64,000 bases of DNA from Candidatus Kaistella beijingensis (GTDB lineage: Bacteria; Bacteroidota; Bacteroidia; Flavobacteriales; Weeksellaceae), in NCBI RefSeq assembly GCF_020084865.1, contig NZ_CP071953.1, positions 806,001 through 870,000 of the forward strand, in the 5' to 3' direction. Positions 17,415-24,778 of the stretch are shown one piece after another. Positions within the stretch are counted from its first letter, which is position 1; every line of letters begins with the position of its first letter. Position numbers and translations under genes: made by a program. The notes beneath the pieces were generated by a model, which saw nothing but the letters and a program-made list of their open reading frames with translations, was not told the DNA's origin and made no database searches.

Positions 17415-18541
17415 ATTAGCGTTTTCAAAACATTTTCTAATTCCCTTCTGATCTTTTCTTTGTTGAAATTTTCTTGGAAGTTGTAAGAATTTTCTCCGTT
17501 AAAATCTAAAATTTCATTCGTTCGATTTCTATTTTCGTTGATTATAAAATCCAAATCTGAATGATAATTTGCGGGAAAGAAAGCGAATTTACCATATTTA
17601 ATGGCATCGCCAATATTTCCCGACATTTTGGTTTTCCCGTAAGTTTCATTGTTGCTGAAAAATTCTGTTTCTTGCTGAATGGGACACCACAAAACGTCGG
17701 CTTTGTTCATCCATTCATCAAAAATGGGTTGCGGAACTTTTTCAGTAAAATATTTGATGGATAGATTTTCAGGACTTGAATTCTCGAAATTTTCTAACCA
17801 ATGAAGTTCTTTTCCTTTGGCTTTGCCGAGAAAAATGATTTCAAAATTCTTAACCAACATTTCGGTGCTTCGCACCTCCTCTTCAGACACGGCATCTTCT
17901 ACCAACATTTCGCGGCTTCGCCGCTCCACCTCCACCTTTTGATTTACAATTTCTAAAACCCTTTTATAATCTCTCCTTGCTTGCGAAACTGCACCTGGAA
18001 TGACAATGGTGAAATTTTCAGAGGCAGACTTTTCATTAAACTTATTAAAAAATAAAGGAAGAAATTTGAAGTTTTGCTGAACTAAACTTTTATCCAAAAC
18101 CAAAAGACTTTTCGCCTTTTTGTAAACATCGGTTGCAGAAAGTAAATCCTCTTTCAACAGGAGTTTTAACCGATATTTAAAATCCTTTCTAAAGATATTT
18201 TTAAAGAGTTGAAGTTTAGAAATTTTAGTAAAATTCAAGTTGTGAACAATTATCGCTGTATTGCAATTTTTACAAATATTCTCAAAAACATTGAAATAGC
18301 GATGAACCGTTCCAATGATGACCAAATCATAATTATTTCCTTTCAACTGATTCAGAATCTCTGAATTTTCCGTTAGAAAAATGTTGAATTGATGTTTTCC
18401 AATCGTCTTTAAAACTTTTTCAGAGAAATAATAATCTACCTCAAACTCTTTGGAATCATTCATTAATTCCATAAAGTTTGCCGCAATTTCAGCGTGGGTG
18501 TCGAGTTCGATAAAGGCTATTTTTTTTAAATTCAAATTCAA
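17411..18541 (-). CDS. Probable glycosyltransferase (GT4-like) with an in-frame repeat insertion
   Basis: The 376-residue protein has an N-terminal Rossmann-like half (VIIGTVHRYFNVFENICK, AIIVHNLNF) and a C-terminal half with VIPGAVSQARRDYKRVLEI, FLGKAKGKELHWLENF and the late EXXYGKTKMSGNIGDAIKYG block, resembling the GT-B donor domain of family 4 enzymes. Assignment to glycosyltransferase rests on this layout and on its neighbours (flippase, methyltransferase). Residues about 205-229 consist of two 16-residue repeats (REMLVEDA / TEMLVKNF) encoded by two hairpin-bearing 48-nt units, which looks like an inserted dispersed repeat. Its last codons overlap the flippase stop on the other strand. 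Confidence 0.6.
   Translation of the reverse strand: MNLNLKKIAFIELDTHAEIAANFMELMNDSKEFEVDYYFSEKVLKTIGKHQFNIFLTENSEILNQLKGNNYDLVIIGTVHRYFNVFENICKNCNTAIIVHNLNFTKISKLQLFKNIFRKDFKYRLKLLLKEDLLSATDVYKKAKSLLVLDKSLVQQNFKFLPLFFNKFNEKSASENFTIVIPGAVSQARRDYKRVLEIVNQKVEVERRSREMLVEDAVSEEEVRSTEMLVKNFEIIFLGKAKGKELHWLENFENSSPENLSIKYFTEKVPQPIFDEWMNKADVLWCPIQQETEFFSNNETYGKTKMSGNIGDAIKYGKFAFFPANYHSDLDFIINENRNRTNEILDFNGENSYNFQENFNKEKIRRELENVLKTLI
17853..17927 (-). repeat. Two 48-nt-spaced hairpin repeats inside a coding sequence
   Basis: The block ACCAACATTTCG + hairpin + CTCC occurs at 17853-17879 and 17901-17927, exactly 48 nt (16 codons) apart. The hairpins are GGTGC-TTC-GCACC and GCGGC-TTC-GCCGC: stems differ but each pairs perfectly and the loop is constant. 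On the minus strand each unit starts with GGAG, one of the tetranucleotides known at the foot of REP elements. Confidence 0.7.
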
Positions 18542-18547
18542 CTTTAT

Positions 18548-20284
18548 TTAATTTTTGGCATCTTCAACAATATTTTTTGCTTCACCAATTTTAAATTCTC
18601 TTTTGAAAAAATACACTTTTTTTCCGCTACTCCAAGTTTCCAAAACCTTTGTATTCAAAATTTCAGTTTCGGGAATCGTCATTAAATTTTGATTCAAAAT
18701 AATAAAATCCGCCGATTTTCCGACTTCCAAACTACCCAATTCATTTTCCTGAAATGCTGCTTTTGCCGCCCAAATTGTCATTCCACGAATGGTTTGTTGC
18801 CTTGTCAATGCGTTTTCTTTCTGAAAACCGTTGGCTGGAAAATTTTTAGAATCTTTTCTTGCCACCGCCGCTAAAAATGTTTTAAAAGGATTGATTTCTT
18901 CCACTGGAAAATCGGTTCCCAGAGGAAGCCAACCGTTTTGTTTCAGCAAATCTTCATAAGCGTAGGAATATTTCAGGCGCTCTTTCCCCAATCTTTCTTC
19001 CGCCCAATACATATCGGAAGTCGCGTGAGTTGGCTGCACAGAAGGAATGATGGAATATTTCGCAAACAGATTGAAATCGTTTTTATCGACAATTTGCGCA
19101 TGTTCGATTCTCCATCTTCTGTTATTTTTAATGCCTAAAACATCACCATAAATTTGAAGAATCGTCCGGTTCGCAGAATCTCCAATCGCGTGAGTGCACA
19201 TTTGAAGGTCGCTATTTTTGAGTTTTTTGGCTAAATTTTCGAAATGTTTTCTCTCGCTCAACAAAAACCCTTTCCAATCTTTTTTGTCGGAATAATCGTG
19301 GATGAGACACGCTCCTCTCGAACCAAGCGCACCATCTGAATACACTTTAAATCCTCCAACCGTAATATTTTTATTGGTATATCTTCCTTTTTTTACCCAA
19401 CGGTCGTAATAATTAGGATTGTCTTCAAGCAATGCGAAGATTTTCATCTGAAGTTTATTCTGCGACTGTGCCTTTTCCAAAAGCGACAAAGTATGCTCCG
19501 TAATTCCGCAATCGTGAAGTGAAGTCAAGCCATACGAAAAGCATTCTTTTTGCAGTTCTCCAAAATAATTAATCGCCATTTCATCGCTGATTTGCGGCAA
19601 ATGTTTTTCCACCAAAAGCATCGCATTATCAATTAAAACTCCGGTAAGTTTGCCGTTTTTTTGTTCAATTTCACCGCCGTTCAGTTTCGTGTTTAAATCA
19701 ATTCCCGCAATATCGAGGGCTTTTTGATTTGCAATTGCAGCGTGACCATCGATTCGCTTTAAATAAACAGGACGGTTCGGGAAAAGTTGGTCGAGTTTTT
19801 CCTTGTTTGGAAATTCTTTTATGGGCCAATCATTTTGGTCCCAACTTCTGCCGTAAAGCCATTCCATTGGTGCGTTTTTGGAATATTCGGTGATTCGGGA
19901 AATTACTTCGTCCCAAGATTTTGTTCCCAAAAGTTCACATTTCCATTTATCCGTCGCATAACCTGTGAAATGACAATGCGCATCGATGAATCCGGGAAAA
20001 ACCGTTTTTCCTTCAAGATTCTGAATGTTTTTTGATTTGAATTTTTTCAGAATCTCCGCATTTTTCCCAACCGCTAAAATCTTTCCTTCTGAAACTGCCA
20101 TTGCTTCAGCGACATCAAAATTCTTATTAACGGTATAGATTTTCGCGTTTTGGATGATTAAGTCGGCGTTATTTTGTGCGGAGATGAATACCGAAAAAAG
20201 TAGTATAACAAGTGTAGGGACAAATCGTGATTTGTCCGAAAAATGCAGGTTTTCAATGCGATTTTTTGTAAAATTAAATTCCAT
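18548..20284 (-). CDS. Secreted amidohydrolase family protein (YtcJ-like) with REP-derived N-terminus
   Basis: The 578-residue protein is a metal-dependent hydrolase of the amidohydrolase superfamily. Metal and catalytic blocks are DAHCHFTGY, THAIGDSAN, RIEHAQIVD and LGTDFPVEEI; the C-terminal LGSLEVGKSADFIILNQNL closes the small beta domain. Members hydrolyse C-N bonds of amides or imides; the substrate is unknown. An export signal ends in TLVILLFSVFISAQ. Its n-region (residues 1-24) overlaps the end of a transposase remnant and a REP palindrome, so the original start seems to have been replaced. An in-frame TTG at 20335 would extend the protein further into the remnant; ATG 20284 is preferred. 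Confidence 0.85.
   Translation of the reverse strand: MEFNFTKNRIENLHFSDKSRFVPTLVILLFSVFISAQNNADLIIQNAKIYTVNKNFDVAEAMAVSEGKILAVGKNAEILKKFKSKNIQNLEGKTVFPGFIDAHCHFTGYATDKWKCELLGTKSWDEVISRITEYSKNAPMEWLYGRSWDQNDWPIKEFPNKEKLDQLFPNRPVYLKRIDGHAAIANQKALDIAGIDLNTKLNGGEIEQKNGKLTGVLIDNAMLLVEKHLPQISDEMAINYFGELQKECFSYGLTSLHDCGITEHTLSLLEKAQSQNKLQMKIFALLEDNPNYYDRWVKKGRYTNKNITVGGFKVYSDGALGSRGACLIHDYSDKKDWKGFLLSERKHFENLAKKLKNSDLQMCTHAIGDSANRTILQIYGDVLGIKNNRRWRIEHAQIVDKNDFNLFAKYSIIPSVQPTHATSDMYWAEERLGKERLKYSYAYEDLLKQNGWLPLGTDFPVEEINPFKTFLAAVARKDSKNFPANGFQKENALTRQQTIRGMTIWAAKAAFQENELGSLEVGKSADFIILNQNLMTIPETEILNTKVLETWSSGKKVYFFKREFKIGEAKNIVEDAKN
20214..20237 (+). repeat. REP palindrome copy 1 (GTAG foot)
   Basis: GTAG (20214-20217) is followed by the palindrome GGACAAATCGTGATTTGTCC (20218-20237), with 9-bp perfect arms, and then GAAAAATGC. 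It lies inside the 5' coding part of the amidohydrolase and is inverted relative to copy 2. Confidence 0.8.
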
Positions 20285-20493
20285 AATATTTATATTTATC
20301 CCAATTTTCAGGATTATTAGTGATGTAATTATCAATACAAGTATTTTTCAGATCACCAAAGAATTTGAGTCTCAATAATTTTTCCTAATTCATTAAGTTC
20401 TATTTTTCCATTTCTGATTTTTCCAAAAGGATGGATTTTGTTTTTTGTGTTGATGGTGATAAAACAGATTGCGTCTTTCGAGTAATCAAAGTC
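20274..20493 (-). pseudogene. Remnant of a REP-associated tyrosine transposase (RAYT, Y1/IS200-like)
   Basis: Two minus-strand fragments of a Y1 transposase lie end to end in different frames. Fragment 20493-20353 reads DFDYSKDAICFITINTKNK... then HPFGKIRNGKIELNELGKII, the N-terminal strand block of RAYT proteins (typically GYDYSQAGAYFVTICTxxR...FGEIxxGxMxLNExG). Fragment 20354-20274 ends in DNYITNNPENWDKYKYYGI, the usual RAYT C-terminal helix. The catalytic HUH and Tyr region between them is missing, so the gene is dead through internal deletion. It is flanked by inverted REP palindromes (20214-20237 and 20544-20567), the expected cognate elements. Both neighbouring genes have borrowed sequence from it. 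Confidence 0.7.
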
Positions 20494-20526
20494 CTATTTT
20501 CTATTTCTATTTCTGTCCTGCATTCT

Positions 20527-20567
20527 AAAAATCTTCGATTTTTGGACAAATCACGATTTGTCCTTAC
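20527..20567 (-). repeat. REP palindrome copy 2 (GTAA foot, two hairpins)
   Basis: Read on the minus strand: GTAA (20567-20564), palindrome GGACAAATCGTGATTTGTCC (20563-20544), then a second hairpin AAAAATC-GAA-GATTTTT (20543-20527). The first part overlaps the 3' end of the glycosyltransferase gene and encodes its last residues and stop. Confidence 0.8.
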
Positions 20568-21456
20568 GCCACATTTGTTTCCATCTTAAGTTGCGGATGT
20601 ATTGTATTTCTTCTTTCGTTAATTTTCTTTCACCATTTTGTTTTAAAAAAGATTTTATAGTAGTAAAAAACTCAAAAAATGATTTATTTTTTAATGATGA
20701 CTTTGCAGACGAAATCATTGCTAAAGGTAAATTCAAACCGATGTTGTAAAAATATTCACCGAGTTTTTCGGCTTTTTGCTTTTTGTATTTGTAGGCAGTT
20801 GGTCGAAGATGTTTCACCCATAAATCTTTGATGGTGACGGTTTCCCAATTGTTTTTCTTTGCCAACATCACATCGATATTGTCCCAACCGAGAACAGGTC
20901 GAAGTCCGTTCATGGCGAGAAAACATTCCTTTCTGTAAGATTTTATCGGTCCACGAACATGATTTTTCGAAGATAAGTTCTCATAAATCCATTGATGTTT
21001 TTCGTCTTTAAAATCAAACGCCAAAGATTTTTCAAAAACTGATTTTTTGATTTTTACCAAACCTGAAACCATTCCTGCTTTCGGATTACTTTCGTAAACC
21101 TCATTAATTCTTTTCAAATAATTTTTAGGAAAAATAATATCGGCGTCGAATTTACAGATGATGTCGAAGTGATTTAAATCCGTCGTTTGCAAACCTTTAT
21201 TGAAAGTTCTTACCACTTTTGCTCCCGGTTCGTGAACTGAAGATTCGAGATTGGAAAGTTTGAAATTTGACGCTTCGACTCCGCTCAGCGTTACAGTGCT
21301 TATAAACTTATGAACTATATCCGCAGTTTTGTCGGTAGAACCATCATTCACCACGATCACTTCAAAATCCTGAAAAGTTTGATTCTTCAAGGATTCAAGG
21401 GTAAAGAAAATATTCTTCTCCTCGTTATGTGCAGGAATGATGATAAGAAATTTCAT
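20551..21456 (-). CDS. Glycosyltransferase family 2
   Basis: The 301-residue protein opens with the GT-A family 2 core [19 protein letters not shown] and [14 protein letters not shown], followed by the metal-binding FDADIIFP (DxD). The segment [28 protein letters not shown] is the acceptor-side region. It probably adds a sugar to a lipid- or polysaccharide-linked acceptor and belongs with the glycan genes upstream. Residues about 50-62 ([12 protein letters not shown]) are the translation of a dispersed palindromic repeat inserted in frame. The last residues (KDKS) and the stop codon come from a REP element. The likely native fold should tolerate both. Confidence 0.88.
   Translation of the reverse strand: MKFLIIIPAHNEEKNIFFTLESLKNQTFQDFEVIVVNDGSTDKTADIVHKFISTVTLSGVEASNFKLSNLESSVHEPGAKVVRTFNKGLQTTDLNHFDIICKFDADIIFPKNYLKRINEVYESNPKAGMVSGLVKIKKSVFEKSLAFDFKDEKHQWIYENLSSKNHVRGPIKSYRKECFLAMNGLRPVLGWDNIDVMLAKKNNWETVTIKDLWVKHLRPTAYKYKKQKAEKLGEYFYNIGLNLPLAMISSAKSSLKNKSFFEFFTTIKSFLKQNGERKLTKEEIQYIRNLRWKQMWRKDKS
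21277..21300 (-). repeat. Second-family palindromic repeat inside the glycosyltransferase gene
   Basis: On the minus strand the segment reads GTAACGCTGAGCGGAGTCGA and continues AGCGT; its outer arms ACGCT/AGCGT pair. The translated form TLSGVEAS is familiar as a recurrent inserted peptide in Bacteroidetes proteins. It adds codons without breaking the frame. Confidence 0.55.
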
Positions 21457-21516
21457 TTAATAATTTGAAAATGAGCGAATTTGAAAATATGAAAATGGAA
21501 AATCATAATTGGAAAT

Positions 21517-21789
21517 CTATTTACCTTCCAAATCATCTACCCAATCTTTCATGGTGTACGTTACCAATCCTTTCAAAACAAAGGGATCGTTTTTCACGAA
21601 TTCTTCGGCAGATTCCCGGTCTGTGAAAATTCCCATCGCGCCTTGTCCGGGAATTGAAAAAGGGCCAATTCCGATGACTTTTCCAGCTTTCACAAATTTG
21701 TCTTCATTTTCCTGATGCTGCGGAAAAAATTCCATTAATTTTTCCATGGTTGCATCGGCTGTGTTTTCGTAGAATACGACTGTTCTCAT
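21517..21789 (-). CDS. YCII-related domain protein
   Basis: The 90-residue protein starts MRTVVFYENTAD and has the ferredoxin-like YCII layout: a strand, a helix (MEKLMEFFPQHQEN), GKVIGIGPF, GQGAMGIFTDRESAEEFVKNDPF and VLKGLVTYTMKDW. The conserved DPF-block is typical. YCII-like proteins are small dimers, some acting as chloro-organic hydrolases or dehydrochlorinases, but the role here is unknown. An upstream in-frame start at 21873 is rejected because that extension only translates the REP element behind polA. It lies 65 nt downstream of polA on the same strand. Confidence 0.82.
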   Translation of the reverse strand: MRTVVFYENTADATMEKLMEFFPQHQENEDKFVKAGKVIGIGPFSIPGQGAMGIFTDRESAEEFVKNDPFVLKGLVTYTMKDWVDDLEGK

Positions 21790-21814
21790 GATTTTATTTG
21801 ATGTTGTTTCTTTA

Positions 21815-21855
21815 AAAATCCTGCGGATTTTGGACAAGTCGAGGCTTGTCCGTAC
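21815..21855 (-). repeat. REP palindrome copy 3 directly after the polA stop (two hairpins)
   Basis: On the minus strand: GTAC, whose G is the last base of the polA TAG; then GGACAAGCCTCGACTTGTCC (21851-21832); then AAAATCC-GCA-GGATTTT (21831-21815) followed by T. Layout and length match copy 2 although several stem bases differ in a paired way. The second hairpin could act as a terminator for polA. Confidence 0.7.
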
Positions 21856-24698
21856 TAATGCGCTTCCAACCAATTATCACCTACTCCAACTTCCACCAAT
21901 AAAGGAACTTTGGTGTCAAATGCGGACTCCATTTCGGTTTTGATGAGTTTTTTGGCCGTTTCTATTTCTTCGATTGGCGCCTCAAAAACCAATTCGTCAT
22001 GAACCTGCAAAAGCATTTTGGTTTTCAAATTTTTTTCCTGAAGTTTTTCGTCAATTTTAATCATCGCCAATTTGATAACATCGGCTGCACTTCCCTGAAT
22101 TGGTGCATTTACGGCGTTTCTTTCCGCGTGAGCTTTTACTACAAAATTGGCAGAATTAATATCTTTCAAATGACGCTTCCTGTTTAAAATCGTTTCCACA
22201 TAACCCAAATCCTGCGCTTTTTGGACTTGTTCTGCCATATATTTTTTTAGTTGAGGATAAGTGGCGAAATAGTTTTCAATCATCTGCTTTGCTTCAGTTC
22301 GGGAAAGTCCGGTTTGTTCGGCTAAACCGAATGCGCCTTGTCCGTAAATAATTCCAAAATTCACCGTTTTTGCCTGTGAACGTTGGGTTTTCGTAACTTC
22401 TTCCAAAGGAACATTAAACAATTTTGAAGCCGTTGAAGCGTGAATATCTTCTCCATTTTGGAATGCTTTAATCATATTTTCCTCATTCGAAATTTCGGCG
22501 ATTAAACGAAGTTCGATTTGTGAATAATCTGCTGAAATAATTTTGTTTCCTTCATCCGCTTTAAAGGCACCACGAATTTGTTGTCCGCGCAAAGTTCGAA
22601 TCGGAATATTTTGCAAGTTCGGATTCACGGAAGCTAATCTTCCCGTTGCAGCCGTAGTTTGCGAGAAATTGGTATGAACTCGGTTATCATCCTTATCAAT
22701 CTGATTCGGCAAGGCGTCCACATAAGTCGATTTCAGTTTTTGATAAGTTCGGTATTCGAGAATGTATTTAATGATTTCGTGTTTCGCGGAAAGTTTTTGT
22801 AAAACATCTTCGGAAGTGGCGTACTGACCAGTTTTTGTTTTTTTCGCTTTTGGGTCGAGCTGCATTTTTTCAAACAAAATTTCACCCAACTGTTTTGGTG
22901 AATTCATATTAAATTCTTCACCCGCAAATTCAAAAATCTTTTTTTCAAGTTCTCTAATATCACTTTCCAAATCCTTACTTTCCTGTTCGAGCCAATTTTT
23001 ATCTAAAGAAATTCCTTCCAATTCCATTTTTGCCAAGACTTTCATCAAAGGCATTTCGACTTTATAAAACAAATCTTCTAAGTTTTCTTTTTTCAGTTGA
23101 GGAGCGAAGATTTCGTACAATTGCCAAGTTACATCGGCGTCTTCACCCGCATATTTCGTTTGTTCTTCAACTGAGGCAGAACGAAGTGTCGTTTGATTTT
23201 TTCCTTTACCAATCAAGGTTTCAATTGCGACAGGTTTGTAATTCAGATACATTTCAGATAGATAATCCATTCCGTGTCTTCCATCGGGATTGAGGAGATA
23301 ATGCGCGATCATGGTGTCGAAGATGGCTCCATCAACATCAATTCCGTATTGTTTCAGAATTTTGTAGTCGAATTTTAAATTGTGGGCGATTTTCAAGATT
23401 TCCTTTTTCTCGAAAAACGGACGGAAAATTTCTAAAGTCTCCAAAACCTCCTCTCTATTTTCTGAGAGTGGAATATAATAAGCCAAACCTTTTTTGTAGG
23501 AGAAACTCATCCCAATTAATTCGGCTTCCATTTCATTTAACGAAGTCGTTTCCGTGTCGAAGCAAACCGCATTTTGTTTTAAAAGATTTTGAACTAAAAT
23601 TTTCTGTGCTTTCGGGGAATCGATGTATTGGTAAAGATGGTCGTTGTTCTCAATGGTCGTTTTCGTTGTAGTTGCCTGTTCCAACTCTTCAAAATTGGCG
23701 AACAAATCCAATTGAACAGGACCGCTTTTTTCCTCCGCTTTTTTGTCGTATCGCGATACTTTATTCGGATCAGCCGATAGCTGATTACTGATTGCTGATT
23801 GCTCATTTGAAAATGCACGATAAAGGTTTTCGTACAATCTTCGGAATTCAATTTCGTCAAAAACCTCCTTCACCTTTTCGAAATCAGGCGTTTCTAAATC
23901 GTATTGTTCCTGATGAAATTCGATCGGTGCATCACATAAAATCGTGGCTAATTTTTTAGACAGAATTCCACGTTCGGCAGAATTTTCAACTTTTTCTCGG
24001 AGTTTGCCGGTAATTTTATCGGTGTTGGCTAAAAGGTTTTCAATGCTTCCGTATTCTTTCAGGAATTTCTTGGCAGTTTTTTCACCAACGCCTTCCAATC
24101 CCGGAATATTATCAACAGAATCGCCCATCATGGCTAGAAAATCAATGACTTGTTTGGGGTCTTCAATTTCATATTTTGCCAAAACTTCCGGAACTCCCAA
24201 AATCTCAAATTCTGCTCCTTTTAATCCCGGTTTATAAATTTTGATATTTTCAGTGACACACTGCGCAAAATCTTTGTCAGGCGTCACCATAAAAACTTTG
24301 TAACCTTCTGCTTCCGCTTTGCAGGCAATGGTTCCAATCACGTCATCCGCTTCGTAACCTTCCACACCCAAAATCGGAACGTACATCGCTTCCAAAATTC
24401 TGTGAATATAAGGAATGGCAATTTTAATCGCTTCGGGTGTTTCGCTGCGATTGGCTTTATAATCAGAAAAATCTGCAGTTCTGACACTTGCTTCTCCTAC
24501 ATCAAAAACTACCGCCAAATGCGAAGGTTTTTCTCTACGAATCAGTTCAATCAAAGAATTGGTAAATCCAAAAATGGCTGAAGTATCCAAACCTTTGCTC
24601 GTCATTCTGGGACTTCTGATGAGGGCATAATAACCTCGGAAAATCATCGCATAGGCATCGATGAGGAAAAGACGTTTGTCGTTGTTGTCGTGTGTCAT
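21855..24698 (-). CDS. polA: DNA polymerase I
   Basis: The 947-residue protein has all three Pol I domains. The N-terminal 5' nuclease (LFLIDAYAMIFRGYYA, GYEADDVIGT, MMGDSVDNIPGLEGVGEKTA) is followed by a 3'-5' exonuclease with intact metal residues (CFDTETTSL, AHNLKFDYKIL, YAGEDADVTWQLY). The polymerase has motif A SADYSQIELRLIA, motif B around KTVNFGIIYGQGAFGLA and motif C LLQVHDELVFEAP. It repairs DNA and removes Okazaki primers. Residues about 297-325 form an unusual Ser/Asn/Gln/Lys-rich linker encoded by tandem repeats. A TAnnTTTG element lies 5 nt before the ATG. Confidence 0.96.
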   Translation of the reverse strand: MTHDNNDKRLFLIDAYAMIFRGYYALIRSPRMTSKGLDTSAIFGFTNSLIELIRREKPSHLAVVFDVGEASVRTADFSDYKANRSETPEAIKIAIPYIHRILEAMYVPILGVEGYEADDVIGTIACKAEAEGYKVFMVTPDKDFAQCVTENIKIYKPGLKGAEFEILGVPEVLAKYEIEDPKQVIDFLAMMGDSVDNIPGLEGVGEKTAKKFLKEYGSIENLLANTDKITGKLREKVENSAERGILSKKLATILCDAPIEFHQEQYDLETPDFEKVKEVFDEIEFRRLYENLYRAFSNEQSAISNQLSADPNKVSRYDKKAEEKSGPVQLDLFANFEELEQATTTKTTIENNDHLYQYIDSPKAQKILVQNLLKQNAVCFDTETTSLNEMEAELIGMSFSYKKGLAYYIPLSENREEVLETLEIFRPFFEKKEILKIAHNLKFDYKILKQYGIDVDGAIFDTMIAHYLLNPDGRHGMDYLSEMYLNYKPVAIETLIGKGKNQTTLRSASVEEQTKYAGEDADVTWQLYEIFAPQLKKENLEDLFYKVEMPLMKVLAKMELEGISLDKNWLEQESKDLESDIRELEKKIFEFAGEEFNMNSPKQLGEILFEKMQLDPKAKKTKTGQYATSEDVLQKLSAKHEIIKYILEYRTYQKLKSTYVDALPNQIDKDDNRVHTNFSQTTAATGRLASVNPNLQNIPIRTLRGQQIRGAFKADEGNKIISADYSQIELRLIAEISNEENMIKAFQNGEDIHASTASKLFNVPLEEVTKTQRSQAKTVNFGIIYGQGAFGLAEQTGLSRTEAKQMIENYFATYPQLKKYMAEQVQKAQDLGYVETILNRKRHLKDINSANFVVKAHAERNAVNAPIQGSAADVIKLAMIKIDEKLQEKNLKTKMLLQVHDELVFEAPIEEIETAKKLIKTEMESAFDTKVPLLVEVGVGDNWLEAH
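23745..23815 (-). repeat. Tandem repeat and palindrome inside the polA linker
   Basis: The plus strand shows GTATCGCGATAC, a perfect 12-bp palindrome, followed by imperfect units of CTGATTG/CTGATTA (CTGATTACTGATTGCTGATT). It encodes a hydrophilic linker between the 5' nuclease and exonuclease domains. Confidence 0.55.
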
Positions 24699-24703
24699 AA
24701 CAG

Positions 24704-24711
24704 CAAAGATA
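24704..24711 (-). promoter_or_regulatory. TAnnTTTG -7 element of polA
   Basis: On the minus strand TATCTTTG lies 5 nt before the ATG at 24698, implying an almost leaderless mRNA. Confidence 0.6.
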
Positions 24712-24778
24712 GCGAAAAGTTGGAAGCTGGATGAGGGAAGCTGGAAGATAATGACCGCAATAAATAGAGGATTGCAAA

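Noticed and set aside
20335..20335. Upstream TTG start for the amidohydrolase
   Set aside because: It would add a stretch translated from the transposase remnant; ATG 20284 is available and sufficient for a signal peptide.
21790..21873. N-terminal extension of the YCII protein
   Set aside because: The extra residues are translated from the REP element behind polA, and MRTVVFYENTAD is the normal family start.
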